Positions 14,812-22,966 of a DNA stretch of 26,718 nucleotides are shown here, piece after piece. Source of the DNA: an uncultured Veillonella sp. (GTDB lineage: Bacteria > Bacillota > Negativicutes > Veillonellales > Veillonellaceae); NCBI RefSeq assembly GCF_915069625.1, contig NZ_CAJZFD010000004.1, positions 1 through 26,718 on the forward strand, in the 5' to 3' direction. Position 1 is the stretch's first letter. The number at the start of each line of letters is the position of its first letter. The notes under the pieces were generated by a model. That model saw only the letters and a program-made list of their open reading frames with translations, did not search any database and was not told the origin of the DNA. The position numbers and the translations under genes were made by a program.

Positions 14812-15792
14812 TTATCCCAAGAAGCCACCATGGCCCATGCGAATACAATCCTCTTTTGTGATTTCATCGTCTGCAACAAGGCGTGGCAAGATTTCATCAA
14901 AAGCAGTCGGTTTGCTGAATAATACGCCGCCTGGAACGCCGAGGATTGGCGTACCATCTGCGCAGTATGCAATACAAACCATGGATCCTGGCAATACAGG
15001 CAAACCATAAGTTACTACGCGATCTGCATAGCGTTTAATGGCCCCTGGTGTTAAATCGTCAGGGTCAACGCTCATGCCACCAGTACAGAAAATAATATCA
15101 GCACCAGCTTGTTTTACCTTGTCTATAGCGGCCACGATGTCGTCTGTATTATCTGTTACGATTTCATGAGCTACCTTTTTTACGCCGAATTCAGCACAAC
15201 GTTCTTCAATGATTGGTGTGAATGCATCTTTAATACGGCCTTCAAATACTTCGGAGCCGGTAGTAACAATACCCATTGTTTTGCGTACGAATGGTTTTAC
15301 ATTGAGTAAAGGATGACCATTAGCGATTTTCTTCGCATCCTCTACTTGTTGTTCCTCTAATAACAATGGAATACAACGCATGCCTGCTAATTTATCGCCT
15401 GCTTTCACAGGTGTATTGTTAAATCTCGTTACTATGGTAAGCTCGCCAATACTATTAATAGCATGTAAGCGATCTACATCAACTTTAAAGAGGCCGTCTA
15501 CGTCTGCAATGGCTTCGATTTTGCCTTGCGCCATAGGTCCGTCATGCATATTTTCGCCACCTGCCATATTGTACAAAGCACGTGCCACGTCCTCTTCGTG
15601 CAAGAATCCTTCATCCTCAGGTTCCATCACAAAGATATGCTCTTTACCAAGGTCTAGTAATTTCGGAATATCCTCTTCCGTAATAACATGGCCACGACGG
15701 AACGGCGTATCTTTCACCTCTCCTATGACAATGCGTACTAAATCATGTATTAATGCATGCCCTACGGCATCTTGTGTTCTAATGGATTTCAT
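14812..15792 (-). CDS. Molybdopterin-binding protein (MoeA/MoaB-like domain)
   Basis: This 326-residue protein has the molybdopterin-binding fold in its C-terminal half: TTGSEVFEGRIKD (near 177-189), CTGGMSVDPDDLTP (near 239-252) and GVPGG (near 287-291). The N-terminal half (about 1-160) resembles a reduced MoeA-like region but is shorter than full MoeA (near 400). Proteins of this type are often annotated only as molybdopterin-binding; they may insert molybdenum, allocate cofactor or have drifted to another role. No other molybdenum cofactor gene is in the window, so function is open. GGGAGA before the ATG at 15792 supports the start. It appears monocistronic. Confidence 0.82.
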   Translation of the reverse strand: MKSIRTQDAVGHALIHDLVRIVIGEVKDTPFRRGHVITEEDIPKLLDLGKEHIFVMEPEDEGFLHEEDVARALYNMAGGENMHDGPMAQGKIEAIADVDGLFKVDVDRLHAINSIGELTIVTRFNNTPVKAGDKLAGMRCIPLLLEEQQVEDAKKIANGHPLLNVKPFVRKTMGIVTTGSEVFEGRIKDAFTPIIEERCAEFGVKKVAHEIVTDNTDDIVAAIDKVKQAGADIIFCTGGMSVDPDDLTPGAIKRYADRVVTYGLPVLPGSMVCIAYCADGTPILGVPGGVLFSKPTAFDEILPRLVADDEITKEDCIRMGHGGFLG

Positions 15793-15813
15793 AATATCTC
15801 CCTTTATAATCTA

Positions 15814-15884
15814 GAATTCTATGTAATGTATTAGACCAAAAATTATATTTAAACTTTAAATTCTGAATTCTATACAATGTATGT
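15814..15884. repeat. Direct repeats upstream of the molybdopterin-binding protein
   Basis: GAATTCTATGTAATGTAT (15814-15831) and GAATTCTATACAATGTAT (15865-15882) match at 16 of 18 positions and are spaced 51 bases apart, about five helical turns. A related TTCTGAATT occurs at 15861-15869 and again at 15912-15920. They lie in the 242-base gap where the promoter of the molybdopterin-binding gene must be. They may be regulator sites; no other feature is seen in the gap. Confidence 0.45.
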
Positions 15885-16034
15885 TATAACAACAAAATGT
15901 ACCTAATCCTATTCTGAATTTCTTGCAAATTAGTTTATAAATATCTTCCGAATAAGACCTAAATAGTCTTATGTATTAATCATATAAAAATAGCTTTATA
16001 TATGCTGTAACTCAAGTCACCTTATTCAGTAAGA

Positions 16035-16415
16035 TCAGATTGCACCGAGTATACGCGCAAGTAGTACACCAATCCAGCAAAGGATTAAGCCCCCTACAAC
16101 TTGTACAGAGCCATAGAATAAAGCTTGTACATAGGACTCAGACATCATCAGTTGTAACATTTCAAAAGCAAAGGTTGAAAATGTTGTAAATGCACCGAGA
16201 CCACCTACAACGAGGAAAAATCTCGCCCACTGTGGTAAATCTGGTTTTTGCATGTATAGACCTAGTACAAGGCCAATAATAAGACAACCGATGAGGTTTA
16301 CTACAACCGTTCCATACGGAAAGGAGCTCACCTTTGTCATAACCCATTCACCAAGAGCCATGCGACATAACGCTCCAACGGCTCCACCGAGGGCAACTGC
16401 AATGTATTTTTCCAT
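16035..16415 (-). CDS. crcB: Fluoride ion channel Fluc/CrcB
   Basis: This 126-residue four-helix membrane protein exports fluoride as a dual-topology dimer. Family marks are GGAVGALCRM near the start (10-19), GTVVVNLIGC (35-44, with the pore Asn) and GLGAFTTFSTF (72-82), the phenylalanine-box and sodium-site region. GGAGG lies before the start. A single-copy gene of this kind implies homodimeric antiparallel assembly unless a second copy exists elsewhere. I found no fluoride-riboswitch signature in the upstream gap, so control is unclear. Confidence 0.95.
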   Translation of the reverse strand: MEKYIAVALGGAVGALCRMALGEWVMTKVSSFPYGTVVVNLIGCLIIGLVLGLYMQKPDLPQWARFFLVVGGLGAFTTFSTFAFEMLQLMMSESYVQALFYGSVQVVGGLILCWIGVLLARILGAI

Positions 16416-16503
16416 ATTGCCTCCACTACTTACAGTACTATCCTACGATTTTCACAATACGTGTAATTATCTGAAATAACCGATAATTATCTAGTTTTCT
16501 ATA

Positions 16504-16567
16504 TTAGTCAATCACCAATAGTCTCAGTATACTATATTTAGAGAGCAGGGAAAAGGAAGGAATCCCT
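16504..16567 (+). promoter_or_regulatory. Promoter and leader of the XRE regulator
   Basis: TTAGTC (16504-16509), an 18-base spacer and TATACT (16528-16533) form a moderate promoter. The ribosome binding site AAGGAAGG (16553-16560) lies in the loop of a possible 5-bp hairpin AGGGA (16547-16551)/TCCCT (16563-16567), which could limit initiation. Confidence 0.4.
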
Positions 16568-16957
16568 ATGAAATCTGCATCGACACCGTTAACTGAGCTA
16601 CGAATCAACACTTATGAAGATCCGGTCTTACAGCATCAGTATGTTTGTTTAGGCCATAAAATTGCTCATATTCGCATATCGCTAAATATGTCTCAATATG
16701 AGCTAGCACACCACGTGGGCATTAGTCGCAGTTATTTAAGCAAGCTAGAATGTGGCACTGGCATATCTGGCATGTCCTTAGAGATTTTGTTTAAAATCGC
16801 CCAAGCATTCCAAATTGACGTAGCTCAACTCGTAAGGCTGCGCATCGTAGATTATAAAAGCTGTAATGCGCATCTTTCATCACACTACAAACGATTAGAG
16901 TTTCTAAATCATACGAGGAACAGTACACCAGCTAAAGCCGAGCCAAAACTAAGCTAA
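16568..16957 (+). CDS. XRE-family transcriptional regulator
   Basis: This 129-residue protein has a Cro/CI-type helix-turn-helix at about residues 28-90, with the core MSQYELAHHVGISRSYLSKLE (41-61; quoted in part: SQYELAHHVG, ISRSYLSKLE). No second domain is visible; the N-terminal 27 residues and the basic tail are unlike anything I recognise. Targets are unknown; autoregulation is common in such single-domain regulators. It lies alone, divergent from crcB and convergent with the GntR gene. Confidence 0.87.
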   Translation: MKSASTPLTELRINTYEDPVLQHQYVCLGHKIAHIRISLNMSQYELAHHVGISRSYLSKLECGTGISGMSLEILFKIAQAFQIDVAQLVRLRIVDYKSCNAHLSSHYKRLEFLNHTRNSTPAKAEPKLS

Positions 16958-16989
16958 ATTAATCAAATACTCTAAAATCGATCCTACAG

Positions 16990-17017
16990 AAAAAGCCCCG
17001 CCAACGGCGGAGCCTTT
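16990..17017 (-). terminator. Shared terminator between the XRE and GntR genes
   Basis: An 11-bp stem with wobble pairs and a 3-base loop (GCCCCGCC / GGCGGAGC core, 16994-17013) is followed on the minus strand by TTTTTCTG. It ends the GntR gene; its short T-run on the plus side could also serve the XRE gene. Confidence 0.82.
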
Positions 17018-17041
17018 CATAAAGTATGCCAACAATAGGCA

Positions 17042-17749
17042 TTATACTTCATTAAGTTTTTTGTGTTGCACTTCAGCATTTGCTTTTTTGAAGATAAATG
17101 CATTATTAATATGCTGACGCATAGCAGTTTCTGCTGCCACTTCATCATGACGCTCAATAGCATCTACGATATGATCATGTTCATCGTCACAATCATGGGT
17201 ACGCACTGCATTAAAAGAGCTAATGTACATGTCGCGGTTAACGCGTTCACGGAAGCTCGCTAGGTATTCTACAACGCGTTCATTACCAGAATAATGAGCA
17301 ATCATAGTATGGAAACGACTGTTTACTTCAACGCGTTCTGTAGCTTCTTCGATTTGATGCATTTCTTTACAAATTTCACGCAACTCTTTAATTTGTTCAT
17401 CAGTCGCATGACGGGCACAAAGTCGCGCACCAAGGCCTTCCATTACTTCACGCACTTGATACAGTGCAATAATCTCTTCAGGAGTATCCGCCTTTACAGT
17501 AACACCCTTCCAAGGAACAATAACTACGAGATTATCTTTAGCCAATTTACGGAATGCTTCGCGAACAGGTGTAGCACTCACTTGCAATTGTTCTGCAATT
17601 TTTACTTCGTTAAGCTTTTCTTGTGGCATCAATTCGCCTGTTAAGATAGCTGTTTTTAATGTTAAATAAACTTGTTCACTAAGTGGTAATCTTTCAATGG
17701 AGTCCACAGCGGACAATTTGTATTTATCTTTAGAATCTTGTCGTCCCAT
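17042..17749 (-). CDS. GntR-family regulator, FCD subfamily
   Basis: This 235-residue DNA-binding protein has a winged helix at about 23-86, including LNEVKIAEQLQVSATPVREA (46-65), and an FCD effector domain from about 93 to 215. FCD domains bind small carboxylates or related metabolites, often through a metal held by an Asp and His residues; His114, His147 and His151-region residues are present, but I cannot assign ligands safely. AGGGGA precedes the start. A near-perfect 20-bp palindrome lies 66 bases upstream and is a good candidate for its own operator. No catabolic operon is adjacent, so its regulon is unknown. Confidence 0.9.
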   Translation of the reverse strand: MGRQDSKDKYKLSAVDSIERLPLSEQVYLTLKTAILTGELMPQEKLNEVKIAEQLQVSATPVREAFRKLAKDNLVVIVPWKGVTVKADTPEEIIALYQVREVMEGLGARLCARHATDEQIKELREICKEMHQIEEATERVEVNSRFHTMIAHYSGNERVVEYLASFRERVNRDMYISSFNAVRTHDCDDEHDHIVDAIERHDEVAAETAMRQHINNAFIFKKANAEVQHKKLNEV

Positions 17750-17815
17750 TAATATCCCCTAATCTTATATCCCCTCAACTCATTCGTACTTTCAAAGAAC
17801 GGCTAAAATGAGTAT

Positions 17816-17835
17816 AATATATTGTACGATATATT
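17816..17835. promoter_or_regulatory. Candidate GntR operator
   Basis: AATATATTGTACGATATATT is palindromic at 18 of 20 positions, centred on GTAC, in the divergent gap between the GntR gene and the lipid kinase. A TATAAT box (17813-17818) overlaps its left edge. FCD-type GntR regulators usually bind such symmetric sites near their own promoter. Control of both neighbours is inference. Confidence 0.5.
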
Positions 17836-17965
17836 TTGTATTTTGAATAAATATGTTATATGTGATTTAGTACATATAGTATAATTATAGAGCTCACATC
17901 TAAGACTGTCAATTTAACGATAGATAATAGCTATATCTCATTTTTGAAAGTAAGGAAGTTGTACC

Positions 17966-18907
17966 ATGAGCCGTTGTTTAGTTATCATAAATCCTGTATC
18001 AGGTGGCGGTGCGGCACGTCGCTATGCCCTCGATTTACAATGGAAATTGAGCACCTTGTTTGAAACGATTGAGGTCAAATTCACTACTGGTGAAGGCGAT
18101 GCTACACGTTTCGCAAAGGATGCTTGCGAACGCGGATTCGATGCTGTATTCTGCATGGGCGGTGACGGCACCGTAAATGAAACCGTTAACGGTATTGCCC
18201 AAGGTGGCTTTAAATCTACCTTTGGTTTCATTCCTGTTGGTACTGTAAACGATATGTCTCGTGCCCTTGGTATTCATCAGAATCCAACACAGGCGATCAA
18301 ACGTATTGATATCAACCAAACACGTACCATTGATATCGGTCGTTGTAACGACAGATATTTCTGCAATAATATCGCAGCCGGTGTTATTCCAAAGGTAATC
18401 GAAGAGGTTACCCCAAAGGAAAAGAGCATCTTAGGCCCTCTAGCCTACTTCTTACGCGCAGGGCAAGCCTTATTTACAACAAAGGACTACACATACCGCA
18501 TCAAAACAGAGAATGACGATTTTATCTGTAAATCCCCACTCGTTCTTGCATTGCTCACCAATGTAGTATCTAGCTTTGAACGCTTCATGCCGGAAGCATC
18601 TGTAGATGATGGTTATATGCGCATCATAATATTCAAGGAATACTTCATCCTCGATATCCTAAGCGTATTGCCGCTTATCATTAGTGGTGCCATCTACAAC
18701 TCCCGTTATACAACAACACTAACCGTGAAAAAGGCTCATATTGAGTTATTATCTAATATCGGTGATTTACCTACTAATATGGATGGCGACCAAGGCCCAT
18801 CCATGCCAGTAGATATCGAAGTATTGCCACGGGTTCTAAAAGTATTTGCCCCAGCAAAACACAAAAAGAAAAAGGCTTTGAATTTGCCTATACTACCACA
18901 TATTTAA
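17966..18907 (+). CDS. Diacylglycerol-kinase-family lipid kinase (DgkB/YegS-like)
   Basis: This 313-residue soluble protein has the diacylglycerol-kinase catalytic domain: NPVSGGG (9-15) in the nucleotide-binding region and the GGDGTVNE signature (65-72), followed by a GFIPVGTVNDMSRALGI block (91-107). The C-terminal half forms the second beta domain, with a MDGDQGP motif near residue 273. Such kinases phosphorylate diacylglycerol or related lipids at the membrane surface; YegS-type members act on other lipids, so substrate is open. AAGGAAG precedes the start. It stands alone, with a strong terminator after it. Confidence 0.9.
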   Translation: MSRCLVIINPVSGGGAARRYALDLQWKLSTLFETIEVKFTTGEGDATRFAKDACERGFDAVFCMGGDGTVNETVNGIAQGGFKSTFGFIPVGTVNDMSRALGIHQNPTQAIKRIDINQTRTIDIGRCNDRYFCNNIAAGVIPKVIEEVTPKEKSILGPLAYFLRAGQALFTTKDYTYRIKTENDDFICKSPLVLALLTNVVSSFERFMPEASVDDGYMRIIIFKEYFILDILSVLPLIISGAIYNSRYTTTLTVKKAHIELLSNIGDLPTNMDGDQGPSMPVDIEVLPRVLKVFAPAKHKKKKALNLPILPHI

Positions 18908-18955
18908 TAAATTGTAGAGAAATCTACAGGACAAAACTATATAACAATCTATAAC

Positions 18956-18993
18956 ATAAAAGCTCTCTATTCAAGAATAGAGAGCTTTTTTAT
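18956..18993. terminator. Bidirectional terminator between the lipid kinase and addA
   Basis: AAAAGCTCTCTATTC (18958-18972) pairs perfectly with 18975-18989, followed by further T residues. The A/T flanks on both sides let it end the plus-strand kinase and the minus-strand addBA operon. Confidence 0.92.
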
Positions 18994-19075
18994 GTTCATT
19001 ACCTTATAAGAAATACCTACCTAGTCCCTGCATATTTCTCATGCATAGCACTAAGTTAAGCATATACTTACAAGG

Positions 19076-22000
19076 CTAGTCTATGCTGATAGCATCATGC
19101 AAACGGAAGCTATAGATATAACATGCTTTCACAGGCATCCCTGTCAATCGCTGCAAGGCCTCTTTATAGAGATCCATTTGTATTTTATAACGCTTGATGA
19201 GGTCTTCCCCAGATTTGACGCGATCCGTCTTGTAATCTACAAGAACCCACTCACCATCTTCTTCAAAGGCAGTATCGATAATACCTTGGAGGAATAGATT
19301 TTCGCCGTCCTCTAAGGTATCATATACGCGTTTCCCTTCAAAAAGCATACTAAACGGCATTTCACGTTCTATGCGCTTCGCATTGATAAGACGCTTCCCA
19401 AGGTCAGAACTAAAGAATTTATATAGACTTGTATCGCTTAATAGATTTCGTTCTTCCTCTGTGAAAGTCCCTTTCGTTACGAGTGCATCAAGCTCTTTCG
19501 TTAAAGAAGCCTGAGTATACTGCGCAAGAGGAAGCCATTGCATGGCCTCATGCATCAAAGTACCCCATTGAGCCCCCGTCAACACATCCTCTTCGGACTG
19601 CAGTGCTTGCGGCTTGCGGCCGAATACGGAATTCGCCAATTCGTCGGATGAAACAGTTACATCTGAAGCCTCCATAATTGGTAAACCAGCAGCATTGGTA
19701 TTCTTCGCCTCAACATTTGCAGATGATTTTGGATCTAGCTTAATAGCTTGACCTAAGATTGTATCTGAAACGGCTCGTTTAGCCTCTGTATCTACCGTTA
19801 CAATTGGTTCGTTTAGGGTATCAATAGTGCCTGCTTCAAGTTCCCGTTCTTGGAATCGTCGTTTCAATTCACTGACGGAAATCTTAGCCGTGCGTCGCGT
19901 AGCATCGCTGTATGGATAGGTATAGTTGAATCGGTCTTCGATTTCCTGTGGCAATTCTACAGCATTAACTGCTTTCAACTCGCGTACCTTATTGATGGTA
20001 GTTTCATCGATATCTGCTTTATAATCGAGATCACCGTAGAGAGAACCATCGTGGACTTCGACCTTGATGCGACATTTTTTATCTGGTAAGTCAAAATAGG
20101 TCGGTCCTTCGTACTCAATGGCTACGCGCAATGGATTACCACCGTCCAAATGACGAGCAAAGCCCATAATGAGCCAATCCAAGTACGTATTGGCTTGGGT
20201 GATAATATCCGTCGGCAATTGTTGACCTTCTACTGACGCTGTATTTTTAATGAGTTCACCTAAGGTACTCAACTTACCTTTAGCATTTTTAAAGCCTTTA
20301 AAATGACCTGTCATAATCAGCTTATCTCGTGCCCGTGTTAAGGCTACGTATAGAATCCGTTCTTCCTCTGCTTTGAGGGCCGCTTCCTTTACATCTTTTA
20401 CATAGAACCACGGCATAGTTGGGAAGGATACCCGAATATCTGGGAAATATCCCTTAAGACCAAGTCCTGCATTCTTATCGATGAGTAGCTCTGAACGAAG
20501 GTCCATCATGTTGAATCCCTTTTGCACCCCGGATAAGAATACTACAGGAAACTCAAGGCCCTTACTCTTGTGGATGGTCATGAGGCGCACTACATTGTCC
20601 GCTTCGCTTACCACATTGGCAAGGGGCATATCTTGGTTACTATCGCGCAAGCTTTCCACAAAGCGCAAAAATCTAAAGAGTCCACGGAAGCCAGACGCCT
20701 CATAGCCCTTAGCTCGGTCGTATAAGGCGAGCACATTCGCGCGGCGCACGAGACCATTTGGCATGGCACCTACATAGTTTACATAGTCTTGAGATTCGTA
20801 AATATCCCATAGTAAATCGGTTACACCGTGACGGCGCGACAAGGTACGCCAACGCTCCATATGGTCAATAAAAGCTAATAAGCGTTCATCTTGAGCCTCT
20901 TCAGCATAGGCTGGCATGAGAGACCACAGAGAACCCTCTCCAGATAGGCGCAGTGCACCTAGTTCGTTTGCATCAAGACCTACGAGACCAGAGTGCAACA
21001 CTGCTGCCATCGGCAAGTCTTGTTCCGGATTATCTATGATAGATAACAACGCTAGTAAGAGCTGAATTTCTTGTGCTTCAAAGTAGCCATCTCGTTCGTT
21101 TACCACCGCAGGGATACCCGCTTGACGCATAGCCTCTACAGCACGAGTACCCCAACCAGCCAAGGATCTGCGCAAAATAGCAAAGTCACGCCACTCGATT
21201 TGACGGAATGTACCATCTGGATTTTGCACCTTCTTCTTAGCAGCGTGAATTTCCTTAATCTTTTGAATAATGAAATCTAGCTCGCGTTCGTTGTTCTCAG
21301 GGTCATCCCCTTCGTCTTCATCGCTTTCACTAGCACCGAGGGTATCCTTGCTCACATCTAAAAGCTGCAATTCAACATCGCCTCCAACCCAGTCCTCAGG
21401 CGCATTCTCTACGATACGGCCAGGAATGAGGGATTCAGCCTCAGTATAATTGAGCTCCGCCGCCTCTTCTGTCATAATTTGATAGAACAAGAAATTCGTG
21501 GCAGCCAAGATATTTTCGTGAGATCGGAAGTTCTTCGCCAAATCGATACGGCGTTCTACCGCATCATTACCACCGTAGGTGTTATATTTCTCCATAAATA
21601 GAGAGCTATCCGCCATACGGAAGCTATAAATGGCCTGCTTCACGTCACCTACGTAGAACCGATTGTCGACGCGAGAAATCAAGTTGATAATCGTCTCTTG
21701 CACACCGTTCGTATCTTGGTATTCGTCGACCATGATCTCTTTGAAAGTATCTTGCAGCTCCTTCGCCACGTCAGACGGCTGAGGATCATCCTCTGTACCA
21801 GGCTCAACGAGAAGGGCTAAACATAGATGCTCCAAGTCACTAAAGTCCATAATGCCTTGCTCTTGCTTCATGTCCCGATAGGCTTGGTGGAACGCAATGG
21901 TGAGCTCCACAAGACCTTCAATGATAGGATATTGAGCTTTGAACTGCTCTTGCAAGGTAGCTTCTGGCACTGTGAATACAGAAGCTTGCATGGCTTTTAG

Positions 22001-22966
22001 GTCATCCTTATTTTGAGCACCTAAGGATTTAAACTCAGCTACTAATATAGGGTCATAGGATTGAGCCTCTTTTGAACCCATGCGGAACTGATCTTTAATA
22101 AAGGTGTCTATATGCTTACACGCTTCGCCCATATCATCCCAGGTTTGAGCATTTGAAAGCATGCCTAGTGCAGCCAATTGGTTATCATATATGTTTTGCC
22201 ATTTATGAGGCCCCACTGGATCTAGCAAGATTTGTTCCATCCGCTCTAAGCGCTCACGAATGCGGTCTATAACAGCTATATGTTGATCCCACATATATTG
22301 GCCCCATAGCGTATCGCTTGGGTTTATTTCCATTGCCTCTTTATAAGGTGCTAATGCTTTACGTAGCCATCCATCAGGATTAGCAAGGGACATAGCGTAG
22401 TTATACAAAGACATAATCTTTGCCGTTAAGCCTGCATCAGATTTATCATCGCTGAAAAAGTCCGCCAATTCATAGATATTATAAAGGCCCTCTTCATAGG
22501 ATTTAGTCAATAAATCGGCTAATACCTCTTGTTGTAAGAGTGCCATTTCTGCTTCGTTACCAATGCGAGCCGTTGGATTAATATCAAGCTTATAGAAATA
22601 GGAACGAATCACCCATTGGCAGAAAGAGTGCAACGTAGAAATATGCGCAGACGGTAAGAGATTAAGCTGTCGTTCAAGACGCTCTTGCATGACCGCATCA
22701 TCGGTAGAATCCATGGCTTTTGCCAAAGCAAGCCCAATACGAGCACTCATCTCTTGTGCCGCCGCCTTTGTAAAGGTTACAACCATGAGCTCTTGTACGG
22801 ACAAAGGATTATCCATATCCTTTAAACGCGTAATGATACGCTCTACGAGAACTGCCGTTTTACCTGAGCCAGCCGCTGCAGCGACTAGCAAGGTTTGATT
22901 ATCTAAGGACGAATCCTTAGGTGCTATAATGGCAGACTCCTGCTCTGGCGTCCATTTAACACCCAT
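19076..22966 (-). CDS. addA: ATP-dependent helicase/nuclease subunit A
   Basis: This protein of about 1296 residues is the UvrD-like helicase and nuclease subunit of AddAB, which resects double-strand ends for RecA. It has Walker A AAGSGKT (about 31-37), motif II DEYQDTN in the helicase core, later motifs GDVKQAIYSFR and TIHKSKGLEFPVV, VALTRARDKL, and a RecB-type nuclease at the C-terminus with DYKTDRV and QMDLYKEAL within the last 55 residues. Length fits the family (about 1200-1300). I take the ATG at 22966: AGGAGG lies 8 bases upstream, whereas a GTG at 22975 directly abuts it. The start overlaps the end of addB by 11 bases, so translation is coupled. Confidence 0.95.
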   Translation of the reverse strand: MGVKWTPEQESAIIAPKDSSLDNQTLLVAAAAGSGKTAVLVERIITRLKDMDNPLSVQELMVVTFTKAAAQEMSARIGLALAKAMDSTDDAVMQERLERQLNLLPSAHISTLHSFCQWVIRSYFYKLDINPTARIGNEAEMALLQQEVLADLLTKSYEEGLYNIYELADFFSDDKSDAGLTAKIMSLYNYAMSLANPDGWLRKALAPYKEAMEINPSDTLWGQYMWDQHIAVIDRIRERLERMEQILLDPVGPHKWQNIYDNQLAALGMLSNAQTWDDMGEACKHIDTFIKDQFRMGSKEAQSYDPILVAEFKSLGAQNKDDLKAMQASVFTVPEATLQEQFKAQYPIIEGLVELTIAFHQAYRDMKQEQGIMDFSDLEHLCLALLVEPGTEDDPQPSDVAKELQDTFKEIMVDEYQDTNGVQETIINLISRVDNRFYVGDVKQAIYSFRMADSSLFMEKYNTYGGNDAVERRIDLAKNFRSHENILAATNFLFYQIMTEEAAELNYTEAESLIPGRIVENAPEDWVGGDVELQLLDVSKDTLGASESDEDEGDDPENNERELDFIIQKIKEIHAAKKKVQNPDGTFRQIEWRDFAILRRSLAGWGTRAVEAMRQAGIPAVVNERDGYFEAQEIQLLLALLSIIDNPEQDLPMAAVLHSGLVGLDANELGALRLSGEGSLWSLMPAYAEEAQDERLLAFIDHMERWRTLSRRHGVTDLLWDIYESQDYVNYVGAMPNGLVRRANVLALYDRAKGYEASGFRGLFRFLRFVESLRDSNQDMPLANVVSEADNVVRLMTIHKSKGLEFPVVFLSGVQKGFNMMDLRSELLIDKNAGLGLKGYFPDIRVSFPTMPWFYVKDVKEAALKAEEERILYVALTRARDKLIMTGHFKGFKNAKGKLSTLGELIKNTASVEGQQLPTDIITQANTYLDWLIMGFARHLDGGNPLRVAIEYEGPTYFDLPDKKCRIKVEVHDGSLYGDLDYKADIDETTINKVRELKAVNAVELPQEIEDRFNYTYPYSDATRRTAKISVSELKRRFQERELEAGTIDTLNEPIVTVDTEAKRAVSDTILGQAIKLDPKSSANVEAKNTNAAGLPIMEASDVTVSSDELANSVFGRKPQALQSEEDVLTGAQWGTLMHEAMQWLPLAQYTQASLTKELDALVTKGTFTEEERNLLSDTSLYKFFSSDLGKRLINAKRIEREMPFSMLFEGKRVYDTLEDGENLFLQGIIDTAFEEDGEWVLVDYKTDRVKSGEDLIKRYKIQMDLYKEALQRLTGMPVKACYIYSFRLHDAISID

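Noticed and set aside
14812..15792. Full-length MoeA
   Set aside because: It is well short of MoeA and lacks a clear MoeA C-terminal domain IV; called only molybdopterin-binding.
16416..16567. Fluoride riboswitch upstream of crcB
   Set aside because: The conserved crcB-motif blocks are not visible on the minus strand of the gap; only AT-rich sequence with a short GATAATTATC palindrome.
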